Source: Shewanella sp.
GTDB taxonomy: Bacteria > Pseudomonadota > Gammaproteobacteria > Enterobacterales > Shewanellaceae
DNA: 64,000 bases
Reading direction: 5' to 3'
Assembly: GCF_013214165.1 (NCBI RefSeq)
Contig: NZ_JABSSM010000007.1
Span: forward strand, 1-64,000
In this document: positions 38,227-47,223 of the stretch, in pieces
Layout: every line of letters starts with the position of its first letter
Position numbering within the stretch: position 1 is the first letter of the stretch
Program-made: the position numbers and the translations under genes
The notes under the pieces: generated by a model
Databases searched by the model: none
What the model saw: the letters and a program-made list of their open reading frames with translations, nothing else
Told to the model about the DNA's origin: nothing

Positions 38227-38394
38227 ATTAAATTCCTTTTATTGTTATAATGTAACAACTTAGAATATAGAATAATGGCAGCCAGTTTATTGATCCAGAT
38301 CTCACTGTCAGCAGATTTAGTAAAACACCTATATAAGGAGGATTGAATCATACTTGAGCATGGATCGCAGCTAGGGTATGAAACAGGTTCATGG

Positions 38395-38620
38395 CTTATG
38401 CCTGTTCCTTAACCAACCACGTTCGAGATCCGCTGACGCCCGACATGCTCACAGGATCCAGCGCAGCGTTCTGGAAGTTGCGCATTGTAATAATAGGCAC
38501 TGTGATCCAGGTAATATTCGCCTGACTCATACCCGTCGCGGTTGATGACTGGTCTACAAGATTGGTGTTTACAGTATTGCAGTCTGTTCTCGGTTTAGAC
38601 ATCATCAGCATGTGTTCACC
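38395..38620 (-). pseudogene. amrS: Relic of a second amrS copy
   Basis: The first residues of this frame (MLMMSKPRTDCNTVNTN, from 38611) match the start of intact AmrS (MLMMSKSSTNTGETNRVNSN). After about 20 codons, another frame reads PVINRDGYESGEYYLDHS and then CEHVGRQRIS, which match the AmrS C-terminus (LVINRDWYELGEYHLNHS and CEHFGRNRIP). About 300 residues in between are missing and the C-terminal CxxC has decayed. The bases upstream of the start (38598-38655) also match those upstream of intact amrS (36405-36455). This is the place, divergent from amrB, where amrS would normally sit. Confidence 0.88.
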
Positions 38621-38667
38621 TTGGCCTATACTTAAAGTCTAGTGTGGAAAGTTTGGCTAGGTAACCG

Positions 38668-39480
38668 ATGCTAAGTTCTATTCGCCCTCCCGCCGTCGCA
38701 GGACTGTTTTATCCGGCAGATCCTATGGTGCTATCCGCTCAGCTAGCCAGTTATATGCATCAGGCTCAGGCACCGCTAGCTCAAATATCCAATACGATAG
38801 CTAAGGCAATTATCGTGCCTCATGCGGGTTATATTTACTCGGGCATGGTGGCAGCTCATGGCTTCTCCCACATCGAGAACAACAAACATAAAATTAAACG
38901 CGTGGTTATACTCGGTCCCGCCCATACCCTTTATCTGCAAGGCTGCGCCATCCCCGCAAGCACCCACTTCTCCACGCCTCTGGGCAAGTTGCCCATTGAC
39001 GGCTCTGGCGCTGAAAAATTGGCGGCATATGATGGCGTCATCATCTCCAATATCCCCCATCGAGAGGAGCACAGCCTGGAAGTCGAACTGCCCTTCCTGC
39101 AGCACTGCCTGGATGAATTTGAGATCCTTCCCATCCTAGTGGGCGACATAGCCCCTGAGCTGATGGCCGAATTGTTGGAGTTAGTCTGGGGTGGAGAGGA
39201 AACCTTGATTGTTGTTAGCTCAGATCTAAGCCACTTTCATCCCTATGATGAAGCTAAGCGATTAGACAGGGCAACTTGCCAGAAAATCCTGGACAATAAC
39301 AGCGACATATCTTCCGAGCAAGCCTGCGGTTGCCGTTCACTTAATGCGCTTTCCCTCCAGCTTATACGTCATAATCTCAAGATCAGTCAACTGAGTTATC
39401 AAAACTCTGCTGACTGTGCCACTGGCTATGGGGCTGACAAGAATCGAGTGGTCGGCTATGCCAGCTTTGCCATCAGTTAA
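38668..39480 (+). CDS. amrB: AmmeMemoRadiSam system protein B (Memo-like)
   Basis: A 270-residue Memo-family protein related to class III extradiol dioxygenases. Seen: IRPPAVAGLFYPADP at the start, VPHAGYIYSG, LGPAHT, and SSDLSHFHPYDEA, supplying the histidines expected at the metal site. The start ATG is shared, divergently, with the amrS relic promoter region. Its end overlaps amrA by 23 bases. AmrB, AmrA and AmrS co-occur widely in prokaryotes; the pathway they serve is not known, though Memo homologues bind metals. Confidence 0.92.
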   Translation: MLSSIRPPAVAGLFYPADPMVLSAQLASYMHQAQAPLAQISNTIAKAIIVPHAGYIYSGMVAAHGFSHIENNKHKIKRVVILGPAHTLYLQGCAIPASTHFSTPLGKLPIDGSGAEKLAAYDGVIISNIPHREEHSLEVELPFLQHCLDEFEILPILVGDIAPELMAELLELVWGGEETLIVVSSDLSHFHPYDEAKRLDRATCQKILDNNSDISSEQACGCRSLNALSLQLIRHNLKISQLSYQNSADCATGYGADKNRVVGYASFAIS

Positions 39481-40066
39481 CCTGACCGAGTCCGATAAAC
39501 GTCAATTGTTAGCACTGGCGCGAAGCACCTTAATTGACGCCTTCGGCTCGGTTCCAGCGGCCAACCTCCCTATGACTGCACCCGGAAAACTCCCCAATGA
39601 AACCCTTGTCGAGTTGAAGCTGGGTTGCTTCGTGACCCTGACGCTCGACGGTAAACTCAAAGGCTGTATGGGCTGCATAGAAGGTGAGCGAACTCTGGCT
39701 AATAGCATCCCAGATCTGGCCAGCAGCAGCGCCTTCTACGATCGCCGCTTCTCACCGCTGCAGAAGTCTCAGTTAGGTCGAGTCACGATAGAGATATCGC
39801 TACTCTCGCCTCTTACCCCTTTAAACGTCAGCAGCCAGCTTCAGCTCGAAAAATATCTAGCGCGGGATCATTATGGCCTAGTGCTTAAGGAAGATGGATT
39901 AAGAGCCGTGTTTCTTCCCCAGGTCTGGGCGCATTTCCCCAGCCCAAAAGCCTTTATCGATGCCCTGAAAGTTAAGGGCGGCTGGCCCGAAAATTATTGG
40001 TCAGATAAGATAGAAGTGGAGCTATTTAAGGTTATCCACTTCAGCGAAAAACACCTAGGTGGTTAA
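39458..40066 (+). CDS. amrA: AmmeMemoRadiSam system protein A (AMMECR1-like)
   Basis: A ~202-residue AMMECR1-domain protein. The family motif is seen as LKGCMGCIEG, and the pattern YDRRFSPLQKSQLGRVTIEISLLSPL is characteristic. The ATG at 39458 gives a 23-base overlap with amrB; the frame also opens at 39416, but the extra residues are not family-like. Together with amrB this is a translationally coupled pair. The molecular activity is unknown. Confidence 0.9.
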   Translation: MPALPSVNLTESDKRQLLALARSTLIDAFGSVPAANLPMTAPGKLPNETLVELKLGCFVTLTLDGKLKGCMGCIEGERTLANSIPDLASSSAFYDRRFSPLQKSQLGRVTIEISLLSPLTPLNVSSQLQLEKYLARDHYGLVLKEDGLRAVFLPQVWAHFPSPKAFIDALKVKGGWPENYWSDKIEVELFKVIHFSEKHLGG

Positions 40067-40185
40067 CCATGAGCCTGCGACACATAAGCACATTTTATCG
40101 CTGTTATTGAACCTCATCGATCCTTATTTGATTTACAAATCGAAAGCCATCAAGATGTGAGCAAATTGTTTATGGTGTTAATAAT

Positions 40186-43152
40186 ATGAAATGGCTCATT
40201 TCTGGTTGCTTGCTAATAAGTTTAGTTGGATGTGGAGGCGGCAGCGATGACGACTCAGGTAATAATGACGGCGGGGGAACGCCGCCGGCTTCACTGCAGG
40301 CCCCTGATGTGGAAGTGGGTGACAACCTGATAAGTTGGAATCATCAAACGATCACCATATCAGCCCAGATCACGGTTTATGCCGAAGGTGAGACCCAGTA
40401 TCTGTGGCAAATTATCGACGGTCCTCTGGTCACGCTCTCGGGTACCGACACTGACACTGTCAGTATCGATGCCTCATCACTGCAACAAGATGCAGACTTA
40501 GTGCTCGAGCTAACCGTCACCGACAGCACAGGAAAGAGCAGCCAAGACAGTCTCAGCATCAGATTAAATGATCAGATAACCGCAGCGGTGAACATTGGCG
40601 ATCCAGCATTAATCGATGGCTTACAAGATCAAGTTATAACCAGAGCACTGAACATTATTCAGCAGTATCGTGTCGATAATGCCGCTATGTTAGCCTCAGT
40701 CTATCAAGGCAATGATATCGTCTATGACTCGGGGCAATACTCGCAGATGATCCGCCTCAATCAAGCCGTTCATCGTTATCCCCAGGTTAAAAGTGTCGAG
40801 CTTATCCGTGGTAACGGCGGCCGAATCTTCGCGGCCGCCAGCGACAAGTCGGGGCAGAGGAATGCCGCATTTGGCACCGACATCATCAGTAGCATGCAGC
40901 AAGGCAACAACTTAGCCTATCAGCAGAACTTTAAACGGCTACTGGCCTGGCTATTGGATAAAGACCTGAGCCAAGAGCAGGCTGAAGATGTTCGTCTGTT
41001 TCTAATGGCTGGCAACACAGTCAATCGTATCACCAGCTGGATATCGACCCAATACCCGAACTGGAGTGTCACTTTATGTGATGATGAAGCGACGCAAGCA
41101 TCCTGCCTACAGGCTGGCAGTCTTATCATCACAGGCTCCAGCGGCGGCCTGAGTGAACAAGGTGTTAGCTCACTGCTCATGAGTGCTCAGTTGCAAGGCA
41201 CGCCTCTGCTCTATATGCATCTTCATAGCTGGAACAGTGTGCCGCTCACCCAAACCGTACTCGAGCTGATGGACTTTTCCATGCAGGGACCCGGCGGACC
41301 AGGGAACTTCTTCTCCCCGGATAAGGCGAGCTGGTCTAACTATACTGAGATGCTAACGGCAAAACCTTCCCTAACGGCGGAGCACCTGTGGTTAAGCCTG
41401 TTCGAAAGTCAGGATCCTGATTTCAATCTAGCCAGGTGTGCAGATCAATGTGACGCCCTGTTCGATGAGCAATACAGGCCGGCACTGAGTCATATCCGCG
41501 CCCAGCTGCAGTCGCTAGACACTCAACATCTGGATATGTTCGAGCAAGAAGATCATCGACTCTATAAGCTGCTCACCTTGCTCGGTGACAGCTACCGTTC
41601 ACGAATCAAATACCCTATGGATGTGACGACGACAAACGAGATGGACTTCCTTGAGGCCATGTTTGCCGATAATACTGTCTATCACTATCGCAACATCAAC
41701 CCGGTACCCAGTGACCTAGGTAACTTCAGCCGCAGCGACTTTTCCCATATCACGCCAACGGACGCAACGATAAGCCTCAGCAGCAAGAAGGGCTTCCGCT
41801 CCGTCGGTGTCTACGCGCTTCCCGGTCAAACGGTCACAGTGAGTAGAACCGATAGCAATGACGTCAGAGCCTGGGTGTTTATAAACACTCAAAGGGCTGG
41901 CTCCACCCACGAATTTGATAACCAAGGATATAACCGGGCTAAATACCTGCAATCGACCCAGATCGAAATACAAGCTGGACAGAGCATCAAGTTCACCTCG
42001 CCCTACGGTGGCCCCATGCAAGTCAAATTCGACAAGGGTGATATAGACACTGAACTCAAGTTTAGCCATATCGGCCTTCACCCTTACTGGCGTGAAGGCA
42101 TGGACGGCGCTCAGTTTATGCAGCAATTGACCCTGGCTAAATTTGATTGGGCCGAGCTGGCGACACCACATTTTGAGGTTCACTCACGCCTAGACAAGAT
42201 GCAGACCACCATGTCCCATGAACCGCTATGGGATACCCCGGAGAAGATGGGGCAGGCCATAATGACCCATGTGCATAATTATCCCCATGTGTTAGCCGGA
42301 TTCAAGGGACCCTTTATCGATGAGGTGAGCGAGATCACAGATTTTGCCATCGCTCAGGGATGGGACATAGATAATCTCGATACGGTAAAACATATGAACG
42401 CCGACCAACCGACCTGCGGTTCGGGTTGCTCGGGTAATCCCTATGATGCCGGCTGGTCATTTAGTCCTACGGGACACGGAGATATTCATGAGCTTGGCCA
42501 TGGCCTAGAGAAGGGCCGCCTCAGATTCGATGGCCATGAAGGTCATTCATCGACCAACCCCTACTCTTACTACACTAAGTCTCGCGCCTATAAGGAGAGC
42601 GGTAAACTGCCATCGTGTCAGGGCTTGTCTATTGAAGATGAGTTTGAGGTACTGCAGGCCAGCATGAGGCAAGCCGATCCGTTCAAATATATGCAAGATG
42701 CTAAGCTCACCAGTTGGTCGAACGGCATGGCGACTATGCTGCAGATGATGGTGGCGGCGCAACAACATGGCGCATTGGAAGATGGTTGGCACCTGCTGGC
42801 CAGATTACATATCTTGTTGCGCGAGTTTGAGCGCGCCAAAGCCAATGAAGATGCCTGGCTGGCAAAACGTGCCAGTCTTGGCTTCAGTGGGTATAGCTTG
42901 AATGCGGCTAAGACTATCTCCAATAATGACTTCTTATTAATCGCCATGAGTTATTCAACCAGATTGGATTATCGTGATCTGTATCAAATGTGGGGACTTG
43001 CGACCACGAAAAGTGCCCAAGATCAGCTGGCAGGATTTAGCTACACCAGCATACCAAGGCAAGTTTATGTCTATGCGCCGGGAGATTATTGTCTCGGACT
43101 CGACCTTCAAGCTGTGGCGGTGGATGGCAATCAAACCTGGCCACTCGACTAG
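40186..43152 (+). CDS. IMPa-like M60 metallopeptidase lipoprotein
   Basis: A 988-residue exported lipoprotein (lipobox LVGC near residue 16, then a Gly/Asp/Asn-rich linker). Residues ~35-130 form an Ig/PKD-like domain. The rest resembles the immunomodulating metalloprotease IMPa of Pseudomonas aeruginosa: a helical N-terminal part (ALNIIQQYRVDNAAMLASVYQG) and a gluzincin M60 domain with HELGH at residues ~768-772. A following Glu (in GHEGH, ~E785) is a possible third ligand. IMPa cuts next to O-glycosylated Ser/Thr in mucin-like proteins, so this enzyme may digest host or algal glycoproteins. It stands alone with its own terminator hairpin. Confidence 0.85.
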   Translation: MKWLISGCLLISLVGCGGGSDDDSGNNDGGGTPPASLQAPDVEVGDNLISWNHQTITISAQITVYAEGETQYLWQIIDGPLVTLSGTDTDTVSIDASSLQQDADLVLELTVTDSTGKSSQDSLSIRLNDQITAAVNIGDPALIDGLQDQVITRALNIIQQYRVDNAAMLASVYQGNDIVYDSGQYSQMIRLNQAVHRYPQVKSVELIRGNGGRIFAAASDKSGQRNAAFGTDIISSMQQGNNLAYQQNFKRLLAWLLDKDLSQEQAEDVRLFLMAGNTVNRITSWISTQYPNWSVTLCDDEATQASCLQAGSLIITGSSGGLSEQGVSSLLMSAQLQGTPLLYMHLHSWNSVPLTQTVLELMDFSMQGPGGPGNFFSPDKASWSNYTEMLTAKPSLTAEHLWLSLFESQDPDFNLARCADQCDALFDEQYRPALSHIRAQLQSLDTQHLDMFEQEDHRLYKLLTLLGDSYRSRIKYPMDVTTTNEMDFLEAMFADNTVYHYRNINPVPSDLGNFSRSDFSHITPTDATISLSSKKGFRSVGVYALPGQTVTVSRTDSNDVRAWVFINTQRAGSTHEFDNQGYNRAKYLQSTQIEIQAGQSIKFTSPYGGPMQVKFDKGDIDTELKFSHIGLHPYWREGMDGAQFMQQLTLAKFDWAELATPHFEVHSRLDKMQTTMSHEPLWDTPEKMGQAIMTHVHNYPHVLAGFKGPFIDEVSEITDFAIAQGWDIDNLDTVKHMNADQPTCGSGCSGNPYDAGWSFSPTGHGDIHELGHGLEKGRLRFDGHEGHSSTNPYSYYTKSRAYKESGKLPSCQGLSIEDEFEVLQASMRQADPFKYMQDAKLTSWSNGMATMLQMMVAAQQHGALEDGWHLLARLHILLREFERAKANEDAWLAKRASLGFSGYSLNAAKTISNNDFLLIAMSYSTRLDYRDLYQMWGLATTKSAQDQLAGFSYTSIPRQVYVYAPGDYCLGLDLQAVAVDGNQTWPLD

Positions 43153-43176
43153 CCAAGCGAGAATATAAAATAATCG

Positions 43177-43212
43177 ATAGAAGAGGCTTGTCTAATACCA
43201 GGCCTCTTCTAT
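43177..43212 (+). terminator. Hairpin after the metallopeptidase gene
   Basis: atagaagaggc (43177-43187) and gcctcttctat (43202-43212) form a perfect 11-base stem with a 14-base loop, 25 bases past the stop. It has only a weak T run. Confidence 0.65.
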
Positions 43213-43533
43213 GAGCCTTATCTCTTTAGTAACCCTTGGCATCTTATCTAGTATCACGCTCAAACTCCCTACCCTAATGATTGCCAGAAAAACCACATAT
43301 TATCAACAAGATTAACGCCTAAGTAAGACCTGTGATACAGGTGTTTTGTGAAGTTTTCTCGATTGGTTTTGGTGTTTTGCAGTAAATTAGGTAAAGTGTC
43401 GACAGGCATCACAAGTGAACAACCTAAAAACAGTCAAGATGTGCGTTTAAAACATAAAAACCAACATGAACACATCATTAGTTGCAAGTAGGCTTAGTAA
43501 CACACTAATAATTATAATATTTAAAGGAAGAAG

Positions 43534-45069
43534 ATGAGCAATTCCAAAGATGCTTATGCAGACAATGATCTGCGGGAAGTCAAACAGCTTGGCATGTGGG
43601 CCTCCATAGCCAGCTTGAGTTATATTTTTTGGATAGTCGGTGGCATGGAGCTCGTCGAGCGTATTGCCTACTATGGTGTTAAAGCCAGTGCGGGCCTGTA
43701 TGCCAAAGCACCGGTATCCGAAGGTGGCCTAGGGATCAGCCTCAGCGACTATGGTGTGATTATCGGAATTTGGGCCATGATGCAGACATTTATCCCGGTA
43801 TTTACCGGCGGTATCTCAGATCGCGTCGGCTACAAGGAAACCATTTTTGTCTCAACGATAATCAAGATTTGCGGTTATCTAGTGATGGCCTTCTTCCCCA
43901 GTTTCTATGGTTTCCTCTTCGGCGCCATATTACTCGCCGCCGGTACTGGGGTATTTAAACCTGGTATTCAAGGCACACTAGTACTGTCAACCGGGAGGCA
44001 GAACACCTCTATGGCCTGGGGGATATTCTATCAGGTGGTGAATATTGGCGGCTTCTTAGGTCCCTTGGTCGCCGTGCATATGCGTCAGCTATCCTGGGAT
44101 AATGTGTTTTTTGCTTGCGCAGCCATCATCTCGTTTAACTTCCTTTTCTTACTCGCCTATAAAGAGCCAGGCAAAGAGGCACGCCTAGAGCGTAACCGTA
44201 AGATTAAATCCGGTGAAATCCATCAGGTCGCACTCTGGAGAGACGCCCTCCACGAACTAAAGAAACCTATCGTCATCTACTACATGTTGGTATTTGCGGG
44301 GTTCTGGTTCCTGTTTAACTCACTGTTTGATGTGTTACCGATCCATATTGCCGAGTGGGTCGATACCAGCGTTATCGTGACCTCATTGTTTGGCCCGGAA
44401 GGGACATCAAACGGGATATTACAATTCTGGCTGGGGCTGGATAACACCGGCACTAAGGTCATGCCAGAAGGCATGCTCAACCTCAATGCCGGCATGATAA
44501 TGACCTCATGTTTCCTGGTCGCCGCCCTCACGGCTAAATATCGTATCACCACGGCAATGTTGGCTGGCTGCCTGCTGAGTATCTTGGCGTTCGTCGTTAT
44601 TGGCGCCACTAACACCGCCTGGATGATGGTATTGGCTATCGTCATGTTCTCCTTCGGTGAGATGATGATCAGCCCGAAGAAGAATGAGTTTATGGGTAAC
44701 ATAGCCCCGGAAGGCAAGAAAGCCATGTATCTGGGCTTTGTGATGCTCCCCCAAGGCATAGGCTGGACACTGGAAGGTTTCTTCGGCCCTAAACTGTATG
44801 AGATGTATGCATCGAAGGAGATCTTTTCATTAGACCTGCTCAAAGATCGTGGCATGAGCGCCAGTGATGTGAGTGCGATCCCACAGGGTGAAGCCTTCAC
44901 AACACTCGTCGCCTACACTGGCGAGCCGGCTCAAGCGCTAACGACGCTGATGTACAATAGCCATAATATCGGCATGGCCTGGTATATCATAGCGGCCATT
45001 GGCACCATTTCCGCCGTGGGTATCTTCCTCTACGGTAAATGGTTATTGAATCTACAGAGAAGTTTATAG
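43534..45069 (+). CDS. MFS transporter, POT/peptide-transporter type
   Basis: A 511-residue inner membrane transporter with about 12 transmembrane segments. The start (MELVERIAYYGVKASAGLY), the early GGISDRVGYKETIF loop and the FKPGIQGTL segment resemble the proton-dependent oligopeptide (POT/PTR2) branch of the major facilitator superfamily. In the C-terminal half the GEMMISPKKNEFMGNIAP segment is also POT-like. The substrate could be peptides, including products of the preceding secreted peptidase; that link rests only on adjacency (380-base gap and an intervening hairpin). GGAAG precedes the start. Confidence 0.8.
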   Translation: MSNSKDAYADNDLREVKQLGMWASIASLSYIFWIVGGMELVERIAYYGVKASAGLYAKAPVSEGGLGISLSDYGVIIGIWAMMQTFIPVFTGGISDRVGYKETIFVSTIIKICGYLVMAFFPSFYGFLFGAILLAAGTGVFKPGIQGTLVLSTGRQNTSMAWGIFYQVVNIGGFLGPLVAVHMRQLSWDNVFFACAAIISFNFLFLLAYKEPGKEARLERNRKIKSGEIHQVALWRDALHELKKPIVIYYMLVFAGFWFLFNSLFDVLPIHIAEWVDTSVIVTSLFGPEGTSNGILQFWLGLDNTGTKVMPEGMLNLNAGMIMTSCFLVAALTAKYRITTAMLAGCLLSILAFVVIGATNTAWMMVLAIVMFSFGEMMISPKKNEFMGNIAPEGKKAMYLGFVMLPQGIGWTLEGFFGPKLYEMYASKEIFSLDLLKDRGMSASDVSAIPQGEAFTTLVAYTGEPAQALTTLMYNSHNIGMAWYIIAAIGTISAVGIFLYGKWLLNLQRSL

Positions 45070-45374
45070 TCTGGAAGGCTGAGCAGATTGACAGAAGAGG
45101 GGCTTAGGTCCCTGTTCACTTTTTAATGCTAAAAATAGCCATCTATGACGTTTCTTACGCTCACCTACAGGTAAAATAGTGCGAGCCTACTCGGGCGTTA
45201 AGTACCTGTTCTAGGCAAAGTAAATGGCACTCACACCACAGTGCAATACCCATGGCTACGATCATAGAGTCAGTCGACAAGCAGTCTGCGTGATGGATAT
45301 TGATAGGATGCGGGTCATACCGACCCCCATCTGGCCTAAGTTGCTGCGGGCCTCAGATAAAAAATCCGTTCTGT
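45070..45374. other. Intergenic region, no gene seen
   Basis: About 300 bases between the convergent transporter and rsuA genes. A short palindrome (gcgggtcataccgaccc, near 45311) is present without a T run. Nothing else supportable. Confidence 0.35.
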
Positions 45375-46085
45375 CTAACCAAATATACCGTTAACTTCTG
45401 CGGCGCTAAGCTCCCGGCTCTCTCCCTCGTTTAGGTAGGCATCTAATATCAGTTCCCCAACCGAGCAGCGATGTAGATCTATGACAGGATTTCGAAAACG
45501 GCCAAACATACGTTTAATCTGGTGATACTTGCCTTCGGTCAAGGTCACTTCCGCGACATATTCAGCGATAATCTCAAGCTTGGCCGCTCGAGTCGTTATA
45601 TCTTCAAATTCAAAGTAGAAGCCCTCGGCAAAAGCTTGAATATAGGCTTCAGACAGTGGGTTTTGCAGTGTCACTCGGTAACGTTTCTCGACTTTAGATT
45701 CGGGAGACATCAGTTTTCTAGACCAGCGACCATCATTGGTCAGCAGCACTAATCCCGAGGTATTCAAGTCGAGTCTACCGACGATATGCAGCTCAGATTT
45801 AGCAGCATGGGATAACAGGTCGATCACTGTCTTGTGTTTATCATCCTTGGTCGCACTCACCACACCCACAGGTTTATTAAGCATCACATAGCTGGGAGTA
45901 TTATTCTTAAGCACCCTGTCATCGAGTGACACATGGGAAAATTCATCCACCAGCTGCTGTGTGTCTTTGGCCACTATGCCGTCGACTCTGACCCGGCTCT
46001 GCGCGAGCATCAAGCGTATATCCTTACGCTTGATCTTAAGCTCACTGCTGAGGAACCTGTCTAATCTGGCACGTTTAGATTCCAT
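45375..46085 (-). CDS. rsuA: 16S rRNA pseudouridine 516 synthase
   Basis: A 236-residue pseudouridine synthase of the RsuA/RluB/E/F group. An N-terminal S4 RNA-binding domain (RLDRFLSSELKIKRKDIRLML) is followed by the catalytic core with the Asp in GRLDLNTSGLVLLTNDGRW, and EGKYHQIKRMFGRF near the end. Size and the S4 domain favour RsuA, which modifies U516 of 16S rRNA. It lies 3 bases downstream of the regulator gene on the same strand. Confidence 0.88.
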   Translation of the reverse strand: MESKRARLDRFLSSELKIKRKDIRLMLAQSRVRVDGIVAKDTQQLVDEFSHVSLDDRVLKNNTPSYVMLNKPVGVVSATKDDKHKTVIDLLSHAAKSELHIVGRLDLNTSGLVLLTNDGRWSRKLMSPESKVEKRYRVTLQNPLSEAYIQAFAEGFYFEFEDITTRAAKLEIIAEYVAEVTLTEGKYHQIKRMFGRFRNPVIDLHRCSVGELILDAYLNEGESRELSAAEVNGIFG

Positions 46086-46088
46086 TGA

Positions 46089-46730
46089 CTATTGAGCCGC
46101 AGGATTAACTGCAGATAGAGGCGTCACTCTATAGGCGCAGCGCCTAGCCCCCTCGATGATATGCTCTTCACGGCTGACGCTAGCCTCATCGCTCAACAGC
46201 GTTTGAAACAAGTTAAGCTCGGAGCGGCAGAAATTAACACACTTGCTGGCAGCGGCGCAGATTGGACAATGATTTTCCATTAACCAATAACAAGACTCAT
46301 CTTCGACTATGCTAGCCATATATCCCTCACGGCTTCTCAGCTCGGCTAGGGCATTAAGTTTATCGATAAGACTGGTTTTGTCTAACATGCTCTGTCGATA
46401 GAGTGAGAGTGAGGCTTGCTCCCTGTGGGTTATTAACTTTTCTAGTCCGCTATCACCAAATACTGTGATAACGGAATCTATCAACTGCACCGAGAGCTCT
46501 TCATGGCGATCGGAGAAGTGGCTATTACTCTTAGATGTCAGCGACCAAAATCGAGTCGGGCGCCCACGAGCCGCCTTCTTATCTTCGAAGATCACATCGC
46601 CATCATCTTCTAAACCTTGCATATGCTGACGCACACCCATGGTCGTCAGAGACAATTCACTGGCTAAGACCTTAGCAGTGAGGGGACCTTGAGCCTTGAG
46701 CAGTTGAATGATTTTTTCGCTGGTTTTCAT
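46089..46730 (-). CDS. SufR-like winged-helix regulator with Cys cluster
   Basis: A 213-residue DeoR/ArsR-like regulator. Residues 1-65 are a winged helix (LTAKVLASELSLTTMGVRQHMQGLE). The C-terminal half carries a cysteine set, HCPICAAASKCVNFCRSEL plus a later RRCAYRV, in the position where SufR-family repressors bind an iron-sulfur cluster. It is followed at 3 bases by rsuA and is divergent from a dead FMN-reductase gene. The shared upstream region contains repeated AAGTAAA boxes (46783-46860), likely its own operator. A redox- or iron-sensing role is inferred from the cysteines. Confidence 0.75.
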   Translation of the reverse strand: MKTSEKIIQLLKAQGPLTAKVLASELSLTTMGVRQHMQGLEDDGDVIFEDKKAARGRPTRFWSLTSKSNSHFSDRHEELSVQLIDSVITVFGDSGLEKLITHREQASLSLYRQSMLDKTSLIDKLNALAELRSREGYMASIVEDESCYWLMENHCPICAAASKCVNFCRSELNLFQTLLSDEASVSREEHIIEGARRCAYRVTPLSAVNPAAQ

Positions 46731-46782
46731 GATGCCTCTCTACAACTTTCTTCACCCTTACATTATTACCGATCCTGATATT

Positions 46783-46860
46783 AAGTAAACATTTTTATTT
46801 ACTTTAATCCTCTACAATATTAAGTAAAATATTTACATTACAAAATAATTAATAAGTAAA
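46783..46860. promoter_or_regulatory. Candidate operator with AAGTAAA inverted repeats
   Basis: aagtaaa (46783-46789) and tttactt (46798-46804) are inverted around 8 bases. aagtaaaatatttac (46822-46836) is a second imperfect palindrome, and a third aagtaaa lies at 46854-46860. The array sits between the SufR-like regulator and the FMN-reductase relic, as expected for an autoregulated divergent promoter. Confidence 0.5.
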
Positions 46861-46872
46861 AAAGTTTATTAA

Positions 46873-47116
46873 ATGAAATGACTCATCGTCAGCGGTAGCC
46901 AAAGAACCGACTCACAGAGTGCCAAGGTCGCAAATTATCTCGCTAAACAGGCTACTGAGTGCCAACAGGTGCGCCATATAGAGCTTTGCCGTTACGACCT
47001 CGCTTTTTGGGACGGTGAGCAGGAAAGTAAGCATAGCCAAGCCTCAACTACAATCAGACATAGACACAAGCATCAGCCATACCCAAGACAGCAAGAATAC
47101 TGCTACGGCATGTGAG
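46873..47116 (+). pseudogene. Relic of an NAD(P)H-dependent FMN reductase
   Basis: ATG AAA is followed by an in-frame TGA (46879-46881), after which the frame reads LIVSGSQRTDSQSAKVANYL and then IELCRYDLAFWDGEQES, the N-terminal flavodoxin-like start of NADPH-dependent FMN reductases (the SGSQR phosphate-binding loop). The similarity stops near 47045 and the remaining two thirds of the gene are gone. A heptamer tandem repeat starts 9 bases further on. Confidence 0.78.
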
Positions 47117-47124
47117 CCCATAAA

Positions 47125-47164
47125 TAGAAGTTAGAAGTTAGAAGTTAGAAGTTAGAAGTTAGAA
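47125..47164 (+). repeat. tagaagt heptamer tandem repeat
   Basis: About 5.7 exact copies of tagaagt. Because the unit is 7 bases and contains TAG, it gives stop codons in all three plus-strand frames. Confidence 0.85.
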
Positions 47165-47223
47165 ATGAGTATCTAGGTGCTCGGCGCGCCATCGAATAAT
47201 AAAGTCAACATGAGGAGCAAGAC

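Noticed and set aside
38396-38611. 71-codon frame as a novel small gene
   Set aside because: Its start matches AmrS and the neighbouring frame matches the AmrS end; it is a deletion relic.
44280-44900. 206-codon frame antisense to the POT-like transporter
   Set aside because: A shadow of a membrane protein gene in the complementary frame; no family features or ribosome binding site.
46879-46881. In-frame TGA in the FMN-reductase frame as a recoded codon
   Set aside because: The homologous region stops after about 55 codons, so the gene is broken anyway.
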